From assembly GCA_949130495.1 (NCBI GenBank), contig OX422211.1, forward strand, positions 534,226,017 to 534,290,016: a stretch of DNA of 64,000 bases. The letters run 5' to 3'. Each line of letters opens with the position of its first letter. Position 1 is the stretch's first letter. The notes under the pieces are model-generated. The model made no database searches, was not told where the DNA came from, and saw only the letters and a list, made by a program, of their open reading frames with translations. The stretch is from Sambucus nigra (taxonomy: Eukaryota; Streptophyta; Magnoliopsida; Dipsacales; Adoxaceae). Both the position numbers and the translations under genes were made by a program. Positions 44,485 to 55,769 of this stretch are shown piece after piece.

Positions 44485-44705
44485 CTTGTGACCTCCCTTT
44501 GACGAAGCAGATTGGAATTCAGGTTCATGATAGTCGGGGTCTCGATCTTTTTGTTGAAATTCCAAAGAATTCGCAATGTAAGACGGGGGGATCTTCACAA
44601 TCCCTCTCTAAAACTTCGACTGTGAACGATTCGCATAAATGCAATGACTTAAGTCGTGAAGAGATGAGTGCTATCAAAAAAGCTTGCACGAGAATGTCAA
44701 AATAG
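44485..44705 (+). pseudogene. DUF4283 protein copy A, 3' part after the LARD insertion
   Basis: Beyond the LTR element the frame continues DLPLTKQIGIQVHDSRGLD and ends LSREEMSAIKKACTRMSK with TAG at 44703. The empty-site sequence, with one copy of the 5-bp duplication removed, would keep the reading frame, which supports the insertion model. The C-terminal LSREEMSAIKKA corresponds to ITREEKSALKYN in copy B. Confidence 0.68.
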
Positions 44706-45072
44706 ATTCTTTGAGTTTTCGTTAGTGCATGTAAGAGACACTAGGAGAGGCTATTTCTCTTAGTCTTATTAATAAAAATAAATTGTCTAAAAAAACGGTT
44801 TAGTTTAAAAAAAAAAAGAAGATCATCTCCAATTTTTTCATAAAAAAATTCAATAAAAAAACGTTGAGATGATATATAAAAAAATGGTAAATATGCATTT
44901 CGATTGTTGAAATTTTGGGTATGCGCTAGCCACTTGATTGATATAACTTTTTGATGAAACTTCATCTTTTTCACAAAAAGAAAATTTATTAATAAGAAAA
45001 TAGGAGAAAAAGCATCTCCCAGTGGCTCTTACACGCTAAAGGAAAATAATGAAAATACTAACATTTACGAGA
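44706..45072. other. Tail-to-tail junction of DUF4283 copies A and B
   Basis: The 3' flank of copy A (about 44715-44785) and the inverse of the 3' flank of copy B (about 44985-45062) are alike: G(C/T)GTAAGAG, CACT(A/G)GGAGA, TTTCTC and TTATTAATAAA in the same order. Between them, 44815-44965 is the inverted copy of 53930-54080, which lies in front of copy B. The segment therefore joins two 3' ends and one stray 5' fragment of the same element family. Confidence 0.6.
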
Positions 45073-45722
45073 TCATGAACGAGAAGAAGCAGGCCTTAAA
45101 TTATATTTAAGAGCCGATTTCTCCTCACGAGTTATGCTTGGAAAATTCACTTGATAATTCCTGTTTCTACGCTTATGAGTATTGCCTTCGACCAAATCCT
45201 CTTCAAGGTTGCCTAGGATGTCGAACGAATTGCTTACTCGAGCTTGAAAATGAATGTTTCCACCTTTTTTTAGTAATCGAATCTTCAATGAAAGCCCTGG
45301 CTTTTGAGGAATTATGACTCATTCCTAAGTCAAATTTGGGGAGATTGACAAAATCACTAGCTTGATAATTTGGGAGCTCAACATATAAACTAATTTTGGG
45401 ACTCTTATCTTTCTCTTCCACGCACATTGAATTATGTGTATGAGCTGAGAAATCCTCATTTAAATTTGGAATATCTTCTAACGAAGGCATTTCATCATAA
45501 TCCGCATTAGAAGATATGGCATTATCCCCTAATAAGGGATTTCATTTTCTTTTATACCAGCATATTGAATAGCAACTTCTGGAATAATAATTTCATTTTT
45601 GGCTAAGAAACATAATCTTCCAGGGGCATAAATAAAGCTGCCATCATTTTTCAAAATTGACGTGTGTTATAAAGCTTGAGATTTGCTAATACCCGATGTT
45701 TTAAGATTTTTTACGTGTGTTC
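45073..45722 (-). pseudogene. DUF4283 protein copy B, 3' part
   Basis: On the minus strand, leftward of the L1 insertion, the frame holds GSFIYAPGRLCFL, then MPSLEDIPNLNEDF, KFDLGMSHNSSKARAFIEDS and, after a frameshift near 45280, SITREEKSALKYN, with stops near 45660 and 45530. These are the counterparts of copy A's GNMVLPPNRLRFL, MPHLEEIPNMSN, KFDLGMSTNSAKTRTF and LSREEMSAIKKA. Confidence 0.62.
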
Positions 45723-45737
45723 TTCCATGGAAGTTTT
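45723..45737. repeat. L1 target site duplication, left copy
   Basis: TTCCATGGAAGTTTT, identical to 52192-52206. The first ten bases are a palindrome. Confidence 0.85.
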
Positions 45738-45872
45738 CTTTCTTTTTTGGTGAAAAGGGGAATATATTAACTAATTAACCAAACACACCATGATAGTACA
45801 AATAGTCGGACATACATCTATAATATCAAGCATAATCCTAACAATAACTCCACACAGTGGAGGCAGCTACGT

Positions 45873-48800
45873 TTAGTTTGATCCAGATGCCTCATCCTGA
45901 AACTTGTTTTTCTCTTCATCGATAATTGCTCTGAGTTGGTCCGGGGGTTCCATCAAGGTGAAAAAGTCTTTCGCCCGAGACTTGGCACACTTGGCTAACC
46001 AGTCCGCACATCGGTTGGCTTCTCTTGGGATGAACTTGACAGCAATGCTCCGCTCCGTCTTCAGGTCCTTGCAGTCTAGAATAATGGATGAATGTGGGTG
46101 ATTCATCCACTCCCCCTCATTGATCATGTCCACTGCCACTTTGCAATCCGACTCGAGGTTGATGTTCTTCCACCCCATGTCTCTAGCCAAGAGCAAGCAG
46201 TAGAAGATGCCTTCGAACTCCGAACGAAGTGGGTGAGCTCCGATGATTTTTCCAATAAAGCCGGTGATCCATTCGCCCCTCCAATCTCTCACAATTCCAC
46301 CGAAAGATCCCACTCCGATACTATTGTCCCAACCTCCATCGGTGTTGATCTGCAATCTACCTGCACAAGGACAAGACCACAAAATTAGTGAAGGAACTGA
46401 TGGCCTCCTATGCTTGTCAGGTTTAGTGTATGCACTAAGGATCTCGAGTGAATAGTTTACACTAGACTTGGCAATCATAGTAGGCGGAGGAGAAAAGTCC
46501 TCAAAAATTCGTTAGTTCCTATCTTTCCAAAGGTGCCAAATAGTTGAGCTAAAGAGGATGTCATGTTTATTATTTTTCACATTCATTATGATCCATTCTC
46601 CAAGACTCTCCGTGCCCTCACTGATCGGGTTAACCCTGAGTCTCATCATTTTCCAAGTTTCCTTGGCAGCGGAGCACTCACGAAACACATGCTCCATGTT
46701 CTCAATCCTACCACACGTGTGACAGGCGGGGTGATTCTTCATATTTCTAATCGAACGTTACTGGTTAGTTAGGAGTTTTCCATGTAGGATGGTCCACGGG
46801 AAAGTTTTCAGTTTTTGGGGAATTTATTTCTTCCATATGAGGTTCCACTCGTTATGCCCCGTCACATTAAGGTCCCTCCCCATAAGAAGATCATATCATG
46901 ACTTGGTGGTAAATTTACCACTCGGGTTGGGGGTCCATATGGGTCTGTCGCTTTGGGAGCTGATCCTAGGTAAATCCGTGTTGAGGATGACATTTGTGTC
47001 CGAAGGGTGGATCCAATGGTGTATGGCGTTATAGTCCCATCGACCCTATTGGTCCAATAAGATTTCCACTCTCGTGTCCTCATCTATAGTAACCCCTAAG
47101 TTGGGTTTTACGAGGTTTTCACCACACCACCAATCATCAAATAGGTTGACTGCTTTTCCATTTCTGATATTCCACTTGATATTTTTATTCATGATCACCT
47201 TATTCTTGAAAATTCCCCGCCAGATGTGGGAGGCCTTGCTTTTCTTCGGCCATGTTCTGGGATTGTGATTTTTCACGTATTTCTTTCTCAAGACTTTAAC
47301 CCAAAGATTATTGTCTTCATTTATGAGTCTGCAACCGAGTTTAGAAATGATCGCCATGTTATTAATGGCATCCTTCCTGATCCCCAACCTCCCTGACCAT
47401 TTGGGTCGACAGACAATATCCCATTTAACTAGGTGGACCTTCTTATTGTTCATGTGTTCTCCCCAAAGAAAGTTATGATTTATCCTATCAATTTCCTTGC
47501 AGACGTTGACAGGGAAGGGTATGTTTTGCATGTTATAGCTTGGGATGGCAGAGGTGGCGGTCTGAATGAGTGTGACTCTTCCAGCCAAGGAAAGGAGATT
47601 GGTCTTCCACCCGACGAGTTTTCTGTTCATCTTAGCAAGGATGTCAGAGAAGGAGCTCTTACTCACACATCCCATAATAAGAGGGGTGCCCAGATACTTT
47701 CCCAGATCGTCGGTGAGGCTCATACCGTAGATGTGAGCAAGATCGAGGGCATCTCTTCTGGCAATATTGGGAGACACATAGATCTTCGACTTGGTGAGGT
47801 TGATTGTTTGTCCGGAGAGAAGGCAGAAGTCTTTCAGGGTTTCTTTGACTTTGTAGCACGCAGTGCTAGAAGCCTCAGTGAAGAGGATTAAGTCATCAGC
47901 AAAGAATAAATGCGAGATGATTGGGCCCCCGGGGGAGGCACAGAGTCCCTTCTAATCTTTGCAATCCACTTTTTTCGAGATGTTGCAAGATAGGTATTCT
48001 ATACATAGCACGAATAGATAAGGGGAAAGAGGGTCCCCTTATCGAAGCCCCCTAGAAGGTCTGAAGGATGGGAGAGGTTCGCCGTTCCACAAGATGGTCG
48101 TGCTGGTGGTTGTAACACAATTCACGATGAGATCAATCAAGTTTGTACTAAAGTTGAAATCCGTAAGAACTTTGTGAAGGAACTTCCAGCTCACTTTATC
48201 ATAGGCTTTCTCTAAATCGATCTTAAAAACGATACCACCCGAATTACCCTTCCTATATTGAAGGGTATGGAGGATTTCTTGGGTGATGATAATATTATCC
48301 GTGGTCTGTCTGCCAGGTAAAAAGCTAGCTTGGTAAAGGATGATTATTTTCATAAGGATAGGTCTGATTCTATTCACAATAGTTTTAGCTAGTATTTTAT
48401 ACGTGACGTTGCATAGTGTGATGGGTCTAAACTGATTGATGGTTTTCGGGTTGTCAATTTTAGGTATTAGAGTTATGTGGTTTTTGTTCATATAATCAGG
48501 CACAAGTCCTTTACTAAATCTATCTTTAATAGCGTCCTCGAGGCTCGGAGCGACCGTGTCCCAATATTTTTGGAAAAATAAGGGTTGAAAACCATCGGGC
48601 CCGGGAGCTTTCAGAGGTTTCATGCTAAAGAGGGCTCTCCTAATTTCATATTCGCTAATCTCATAATTGAGTCTATTACTTTCCTCAATGTTGATTTTTG
48701 GGAGAAGTGAGTGGTCAAAATAATTCTCAATATCAATAGGGCTCATTTCCGAAAAAAGATTTTGAAAATAGTCCTTGATACGATTGCCAATTAAGTCCTT

Positions 48801-49962
48801 GTTATCGGTCCACTCACCCTCAATGTTTAACCTATCAATTTTATTTCTTCTCCTTCTAATAATGGTAGAGGTGTGAAAAAATTTTGTATTCTTGTCACCC
48901 TCCGTAAGCCAAAGGATTCTAGATTTTTGTTTCCCCAAAATTTCCTCCTCGCGAAGGATATTATTATAATCCTTCCTAGGGTCAATTTCGAGACGGTCTA
49001 GACTATGAGAAAATTTCGTTGTTGGGCCATTTGGATTCCTTTAATTCTATTAAAAAGCCTCCTTTTTCTTTGAAAAATATTACCATAGACATTTTTGTTC
49101 CAGACTATGGCATTGTTGGTGATTAGATTAATATTTTGGTTAATGTTAAAGGGCGGGTGCCAACTTTCTCTTACGAGTTCGTCGAAATCCGTCCTCTCAA
49201 ACCAACTGGCCAGGAGTCTGAAAGGTTTGTTAGTAGAGTTGGGAGTGGGTTTACCTTCCGTGAAGATGAGCATAGGGCAGTGATCCGAGGCTGTTCTCGG
49301 TAAGTTGTCCACGACCGCCTCCGGGAACATAATCCGCCAATCCGAGTTAGCCATTGATCGGTCCAACCTTACCATGGAATTTGCGAAGCCCTTCCTGCTG
49401 TTAGTCCAAGTTAGTCTCGGCCCGGTGCAACTAATTTCAGAGAGCTTACATTTGTCAATATTTCTCGCGAAAGAGGAGCAGTTACCTTTAGTTTGAGAGT
49501 TAGAGAATCTCTTTTTCTCACTAGTGTCAAGATGGTCGTTAAATTCTCCCGTGACCAGCCAGGGAATGTTGGATTGATCGGCGAGTATGCAGAGATTCTC
49601 CTAGAGTTTCCTTCTTAGCGTGGGGAGTGGACTTGCATAGACAGCCGTGAGAAGCCAGTCATCATAGTTTCTCCTCATCACAAGGAGATGGATGGCTTGC
49701 CTTGAAACTGTGATGGGTTGGATAGAGATGGCCGCTTCTTTCCAGAGCACCCAAATACCGCCCGCTCTACCATGCGGGTCAGATTTTTCTTTCTCGTTGA
49801 AACCCAAATCATCGAAGAAGGTTCCCATATCAGCAAGTGAAATTTGTGACTCTAGAATAATTATCACCTCCAAGGAGTACATATTATTCAGTTCAACCAA
49901 GGTGGGATTAAACAAGGGTTTACCCGCTCCCCTTACGTTCCAAACAAGCATTTTCATTGAGA
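45873..49962 (-). pseudogene. L1 ORF2: endonuclease, reverse transcriptase, RNase H
   Basis: Reading leftward: endonuclease starting MKMLVWNVRGAGKP (about 49960), with VRLDRSMAN and ASDHCPML (near 49270); RT with LKAPGPDGFQPLFFQ (near 48600), FKIDLEKAYDKVSW (near 48210), SRGLR then stop then GDPLSPYLF, and FADD at 47890-47901; LGKYLGTPL; zf-RVT with CHTCGRIENMEHVF (46680-46730); and a C-terminal RNase H with INTDGGW, RSEFEG, ESDCK and NRCADWL. Stops are at about 49600, 49377, 48038, 47955 and others, and one frameshift is near 48960. The enzyme nicks DNA and copies LINE RNA at the nick. The RNase H domain is usual for plant L1. The frame upstream of 49962 extends to 50281, so the start is uncertain. 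Confidence 0.85.
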
Positions 49963-50267
49963 ACAAGTTGGATTGCAAAGGTAGTGTCTTCGTTTCAAGC
50001 CAAGGAAGTTGGTTTTTCACCATAGTCACTATTTCTTCCATTGAAATTATTGGCAGTACATTTGCCAGTAGTTTCCGATCCTCCCGTGGTTGTATGGGGT
50101 TTACTAATATTTTCAATCGAACCTGGGAAAATTTCCATGCTACTCTTACCACAACTACTTCGTCCACCATGGTCTCCACCAGAAAGTTGCCCTCCTCCTT
50201 CCTCGACAGTATTTTGTGTATGACTTGGATGTCTCCTATCATGGCTAGAGTGCTCATTTCCATCTCT

Positions 50268-52033
50268 TTATTTTCTTCCATGCTGGATGCTTATATTGAT
50301 TATCGGAGAGGGTAGGGTGGTCTTGGATGATAACTGGCTGGACTCAGTCGTATTTAGGCTAGTATTAGTAGTATGGTGGGTTTCCAAGGAAGGTTGGTTT
50401 GCGTGATGAAGTGTTCGTGCGTCCCTATCAATAATAATGGGGGCAGTTTCTGAATTGGAGATCCGTTCACTAGCCTGACGTGTGTGGCTAGAGTTCTCGC
50501 TGTTCACATTAAGGGGGTTCTCCATGTGGATGGTTCCAGTTGTGTTCCTCAGGAGATCAGACTCCTTCTCTGACGTGTGGGGCACCTTTTCAGTACCATT
50601 ATGAGATTTCTCAATATCACGAACCCTTTTATTCTGATTTGTCATAGCGCAGTCAATGAGAGTGCTCCATTCTCTCCAATTATCAGTTATCATGGTACCC
50701 TTATTTAATGTTTCTGTACGGTGGTTGCTGCTGCGTTGGTACCTGCCCGCTCCATTCGTGTTTTTTGATGTTACGTTACCCGGAGCTTTGGGTGCCTTGT
50801 CACTCAAAGCATTAAAACGATTGTACTGTTTCTGATAGGAGTGATACCCCATATTCTGCATATTTCCATTTCCAACGCTTTTCATTGATTATTTTGTGTT
50901 TTTCCTTTGTACGAGGATCCAAGGGCCATACTCCGAACTGCTTTCCATATCCAGCTGTCTTCTAGGTTCATTAGTATGTTCCTTGTAGGTACTAGCCGTT
51001 ATATTGCCCTGACCCGTTCCTCCAGCCGAGACATGGTTATTTTCCGGTGGATTCATCGGAGTTTTGGCCGGCGCTTTAAATGTGGAGCAAAAGTCTTGTC
51101 TGTGGCCAACCATGCCACATTTAAAGCATAGGGATGGTAGAAACTCATATTCAATGTCGTATTCAACTCCATTTATGAGATATTTGGGTATAAGGGCTTG
51201 GATATATCCACGACAACACAAATGCGTGCAAACTTACCTCTGCTAGAGGCAGCCGAGTTTGTGTCTGTTTTAATGGGTTCACCAATTAATTTTCCAATCT
51301 CATGCAGGATCCTCTCCTGGAAAAATTCCAATGACAGGCATGGGAGTCTTACCCACATTGCCGTATGAGTTTCTGAGGCCTTTTTTTGATTGAAAAACGG
51401 TTCCCACTTCCTAACCGTGAGGTAGTGATTATTGATAATCCAGGGACCTTCTGTTAAGACATGGTTGTAGTCACTTTTCATATCAAACTTAAAAAGGAAA
51501 TGGACTTCTTCTAGATCAATGGCCTCATAGTCCCCTAGTAGGTTCCATAAAGAAGGGATTTTGTTGATGAGGGCTTTAATCCCAATTACTCTTCCTAGTA
51601 GTCTTACAATAATGTTATCTTTCCATTTGCTCTGAAGTTTCTCGAGCCTTTTTGGTGAGATGATGATTTCAGGCCTGTGGGGAGCATCAGCTTTAGGTTT
51701 AGAGTTGAGGTCCAAGTTTTGTGATTCTTTAATGGCTATATCTTCGTTGTCTTCATCATCAGACCAGCATAGATTTGTCTCATCAAAATAGACATCTTTG
51801 TTGTCCTTACTTACTACAGCATCCATGTAGGTGACTTTAGTTTTGGAGCAGTTGACGTCTTGTTCCATATGGGTTGTCATAGCAGGAGGGTTGGTCATTT
51901 TATCTTGTAATCTCATTCCACTTGTATCAGTGTTCATTATATCAACTGCCTCTTCGTGTGTATTCTTATTCTTTTTGTTGCTTTGTAAGAAAGCTTTTTC
52001 TTCCTCCGTAGACAATGAAGCCGTGTATAGCAT
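50268..52033 (-). pseudogene. L1 ORF1 (DUF4283 and CCHC zinc knuckle)
   Basis: Begins MLYTASLSTEEEKAF at 52033. It has an acidic N-terminal region, then DUF4283 (RLLGRVIGIKALINKIPSLW, VHFLFKFDMKSDYNHVL, GPWIINNHYLTVRKWEP, MWVRLPCLSLEFF), then a complete knuckle CFKCGMVGHRQDFC near 51080-51130, and a Ser/Thr/Asn-rich tail. ORF1 proteins coat LINE RNA. A one-base frameshift near 51190-51215 separates the first 286 codons from the knuckle part, and a stop lies at 50886. It ends at 50268, overlapping the possible start of ORF2. Confidence 0.8.
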
Positions 52034-52191
52034 GTTGTTGCTTTCCTAGTTGGCGTTCATGGCGTAACACCTAGAAGAGGTCGGATTATTTCTGTTGTTT
52101 TATTGGGATTAGGTTAGCTGGCCTTTAAATAAAGTTTTATCACATGGTAGAAAAGTAGATGAACTATTCCATGAGAAGCATATGCACTTAT

Positions 52192-52206
52192 TTCCATGGA
52201 AGTTTT
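52192..52206. repeat. L1 target site duplication, right copy
   Basis: TTCCATGGAAGTTTT, identical to 45723-45737. It lies in the copy B reading frame (KNFHG on the minus strand). Confidence 0.85.
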
Positions 52207-53920
52207 TAACTCCTTTTATCTGTGTACCCACTTTGTCAGAACTGAAACCATCCATATTATGTTCCATAACTTCACTACCATTTTGATCAGTCAAATCAGC
52301 TGGCTGTTTTTGGTTTATATGCTAGTACTCTATATCAATCAATGCATCCATCCAGTGGGTTTTCATTATGGGACCAGAATTCCTTTTTGTTTCTTTAAAG
52401 TTTGAAATAGTAGATTTCGTAGCTTATTTTTTGCACGGAGATTTTTTACGAGTATCATCCGAAATTTCTCTACAAAAAATGTAATGATTTTGCACAAATA
52501 TAGGGGTTTGAATTTCCTTTTGAACATGATTTGAGAATACCTTATTAATAGGACCAGAAGTTTGACATTTCCTATTTTTTAGGTTGGTAGATAATGATAG
52601 ATCCTTTAGCAAGTGTTGCTCCTCCAAAGAAATAGCTGACTGATAGTTTTTTTAGAGTCCCTAATTAGTAGGAGAAGCAGTTTGAATTATCATGTGTTTC
52701 TCTTCACTATAAATAACTACTTTCGAGCTTTTATCTCTTATATTTTCGGAGATAAATGCGGTTTGTTTTGGCAACTCCTGAACTCTCTCGTTGCTCAATT
52801 CATTGGAACTATCACCTCCTACGGTCACCCTTTGATAATAAGGAGGCATCTCCACATTTATGGACAAATGGTCTTTCGGAAGCAGATCAGGAGCACGCTC
52901 AGTAGGCTTATGCATGTTTATTTTCAACACATGAACCGGTAATTTAGACATTTCTTTTTGAATATTTCTGCACTCATTAAAAGAGTGATCAATATTTTTG
53001 CAAAAGTTAAAAAAAGATGGAAGGGATTCATATAAAACTTGAATATGAAAATAACTATCACCTTTTTTAAACAAAATTCTTTCTGGAAGTTTTTGGAGCA
53101 TGTTAGTTTCCACCAAGACTCTAGCAAATTTTCCATAAGTGTTTTCAAGGGTGACCTTGTCAATGCGTAGAGGTAGGCCCACTCCTCTAGCAGTTTGAAG
53201 AAGAAGTTTGGGATCCCAATAATCTTGACAAAGACCAATGAAGCAAACCCAAATGGTGGCAGTGGACTGAACGTGTAGTTCTGATTGGAAGTCAGGTTCC
53301 CAAAGAAGGACCTTAAAATATTCATTTGAGAGTTTGGAACTCCTTAGTGACCACACCGTAGCCATTTCATCAAGACTAGTAAAACAAATATTAAAAAAGC
53401 CCTTACCAATATGTGTGAGTTTCCAGTGGTTTTGAATCTTTCAAATATTGTTGAGAGAAAGTTTGAGATCTTCACGTTTCCATGTTGTAGCACCCTTCAC
53501 AAGAAAAATTCTTCCAATAAGATTAGAATACCTACAATCTTTAATAACCTCGTGATACGCATCATCATTCAACCTAACAACACGTGTGTCCCCACGTAAG
53601 TAAGTGTCACTAGGTGGAGGTAGACAAACATTTGTCTTCTCACTTTGTTGGCAGGCAACGCTTTTGTTACATAGAACATTGGCAAAGGAGGGGTTTGGCA
53701 GAGAATCATCGTGAGATGTAGTGTAAATGATGGGCGAGGGATTTTTATTTGGGACATCAAAAGGTTTAGGATAAAAATCCAAACAAAATGTTGGATTTGT
53801 ATCCATAGTGAGCGTAGAGCGATCTATGAAAGGAGGGAGAGATCTAGAGAGCAGGAGGAGAAACATTGGATTTATAAATGAACATGAATATAATCTTTTC
53901 ACTGTCGAGATCATATCCAT
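52207..53920 (-). pseudogene. DUF4283 protein copy B, 5' part
   Basis: The minus-strand frame is the same from 53920 to 52210, with stops at about 53440, 52660 and 52425. It encodes a Pro/Ser-rich start, then DUF4283: VIKDCRYSNLIGRIFLVKG, LCQDYWDPKLLLQTARGVG, LPLRIDKVTLENTYGKFARV, and a zinc-knuckle relic FFNFCKNIDHSFNEC in which the first Cys is Phe. It aligns with copy A over its length (GLCQDYWDP, LPLRID(K/Q)VTL). The L1 at 45738-52191 lies inside it in the same orientation. No RT follows, so like copy A it is ORF1-like only. Confidence 0.7.
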
Positions 53921-54190
53921 GAAGTTTCATAAAAAATTTCAATCAATCAAGTAGCTAGCGCATATCCAAAATTTCGACGGTCAGAAATGTATATTTATAT
54001 ATTTTTTTACATATCACCTCGTCTCAATGATTTTTTTTATTGAATTTTTTGATGAAAAAATTTGGAGACAATCTGCTCACCGTGGATATTATATCCATAA
54101 AGTTTCATCAAGAAATTCATTTTGTTTTGCTATTTTAAAAAAATGATATGTACCGTAGTCTACACCATAAGGAGTCTTTACTGGATGTGA
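53921..54190 (-). repeat. 5' leader of DUF4283 copy B with partial tandem repeat
   Basis: The phrase ATATCCAT(G/A)AAGTTTCAT occurs at 53911-53928 and again near 54097-54115, each followed by an AAATTTCAAT or AAATTCATT stretch, so the leader is partly duplicated with about 185 bp spacing. The segment 53930-54080 matches 44815-44965 in inverse. The start of copy A (33072-33100, TTTTTGATGAAACTTGAGG) carries a remnant of the same leader. Confidence 0.55.
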
Positions 54191-54191
54191 C

Positions 54192-54194
<3 letters not shown>

Positions 54195-54243
<49 letters not shown>
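54195..54243. repeat. (TA)n microsatellite
   Basis: About 24 uninterrupted TA units. Confidence 0.95.
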
Positions 54244-54246
<3 letters not shown>

Positions 54247-54267
54247 GGTATGCCCGTGCCTGAAGAT

Positions 54268-54375
54268 ACGGAGAAAATTTTCCAAAGTATGTAACGCGAA
54301 ACTGCGAAAAATTTCAAAGTACGTAATCGCTAAACAGGAAAAAAATTCCAAAGCTCGTAATTGCACAACAAAAAA
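54268..54375. repeat. Three short imperfect tandem units
   Basis: The pattern A-run, TTTC(C)AAAG(T/C)(A/T)CGTAA, then a short A/C/G stretch is repeated three times (TTCCAAAGTATGTAACG, TTTCAAAGTACGTAATCG, TTCCAAAGCTCGTAATTG). Confidence 0.6.
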
Positions 54376-55607
54376 AAATTTGTTCCCCCACAAAACATTG
54401 TGTAATTTAAAAAAATGGTTATAATCTTCTTTGTTTTCAGGAATATCCTCCGTACTTAACTAATAACAAATAGTCCAAGTTTTCTCATCAAAGGTCAAAC
54501 ATCTAATGCAATATCATTCATACCAATTTTATAATTAAAACAAAAATACAGTTTACAAATAAAAAAGAGAAAAAAGCAGTTGGGGTTGATGATGACAACA
54601 GAATAAACTTACTCAATTCATCTTGATATAACAAAATATTTAATAAGTTAGTCTTAAGCCCATGACGACTACAATAAACTAATTAGTACTAAATATATGA
54701 TTTAGTTGATGATCACATCTCAAACAACTTGTCATCCCAAAAAATGTAAATAGATTATATAACGGTAGAATTGTGTTCAACTAAATAAGTAGCCTATAAA
54801 CACGCATAAATAAATGAATATTGATATGAGTAAGCTTAGAAATGTTGCTTTTCTTCTCTCAGCCTATATACACATGCATATTGAATGTCCTCCAGTCTTT
54901 AATAAAGAAACACACTTTTATAAGCATATTGTTATAGATCTAAAAATGAATATATAAGAACCATACATTGCAAAAGAACAAAGCAAGGTTATCAGAAAGA
55001 GTGTGGGGTCAGTAGCTTTTAAAGAGAGTGTAGGTCACAATTCTGAACCATGCATATTATCGTAACATTTTGACATTATACGAACAATATTTTCCACCCC
55101 ACCTCACTCACTCCTTCGTCAACAAATCAAATATAAATCGATCAAGAAATTGAACCACCAAACTACATATATTTAGTACCAAAATGTATATTTATATACT
55201 GAGAGCTAAGAGCGATTTACAAAGGATCATTTGATACCTTATACCAGGTAAACAGAATATACATGTATGTTACAATTGCTAATCTTTAATTAGAAAAATA
55301 ATTAAGTCGAAGAACAAGACATCAATGAAAGGACAAAGATATTAGCAAAACAATTAAGTCCAAGAACAGGACAAAAATAAGATGGTGATGAAGGACGCGA
55401 CAATCCTGTATAAGGCTCGTAAAGTGACCATAAAGGTGAAGTGATTTTTTATGTCAGAATATAGACCACGACCTCAATCTTTTTATTTTAACAATCTAAA
55501 GAATCTAAGCCTACATGGACTACAATAGAACAAATAAAAATCAAGTTAGTTAAGTTAAGAATACCGAGTAAAATCCTTGACCATGTTCGGAAACGATTCT
55601 ACCTTCT
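54376..55607. other. Anonymous AT-rich DNA
   Basis: No reading frame, repeat or RNA gene that I can support. Confidence 0.35.
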
Positions 55608-55769
55608 TTACGCGCACGTTAGGTCCCTCGGCTTGTTTCGCCTAACAAGGTCCCCAACAAGCAGAGTATTGCTAGCCATTATCCTCTCCACATCGTATTA
55701 CGTAATGTCAAAGTTAGTTACTGCATTTACACCCCAGAACTTAATCGATGCAATGTCATAAGCTTCTCC
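55608..55769 (-). pseudogene. AP2/AINTEGUMENTA-like exon fragment
   Basis: After a minus-strand acceptor (AAACAG, 55772-55770) the exon reads GEAYDIASIKFWGVNAVTNF, then DIT, a stop (TAA), YDVERIMASNTLLVGDLVRR and NK, ending at TAA 55608. This is the C-terminal half of the second AP2 repeat and its tail in ANT/AIL transcription factors, where an Arg stands at the stop position. Functional members bind DNA and control organ growth and meristem identity. No other AP2 exon is visible within several kb on either side, so this is a relic: a decayed host gene or a captured fragment. The usual AIKFRG reads SIKFWG. Confidence 0.75.

Larger units (their letters stand above)
45738..52191 (-). mobile_element. 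Full-length L1-type LINE, mutated
   Basis: A 15-bp direct duplication (TTCCATGGAAGTTTT at 45723-45737 and 52192-52206) brackets the element. The minus strand starts with a short 5' UTR (52191-52034), then ORF1, ORF2 (endonuclease, RT, zf-RVT, RNase H), and ends in an A-rich tail AAAAAAGAAAG. Long target duplication and A-rich tail are signs of target-primed reverse transcription. The 6.45-kb length indicates no 5' truncation. Stops and two frameshifts make it inactive. Confidence 0.88.
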
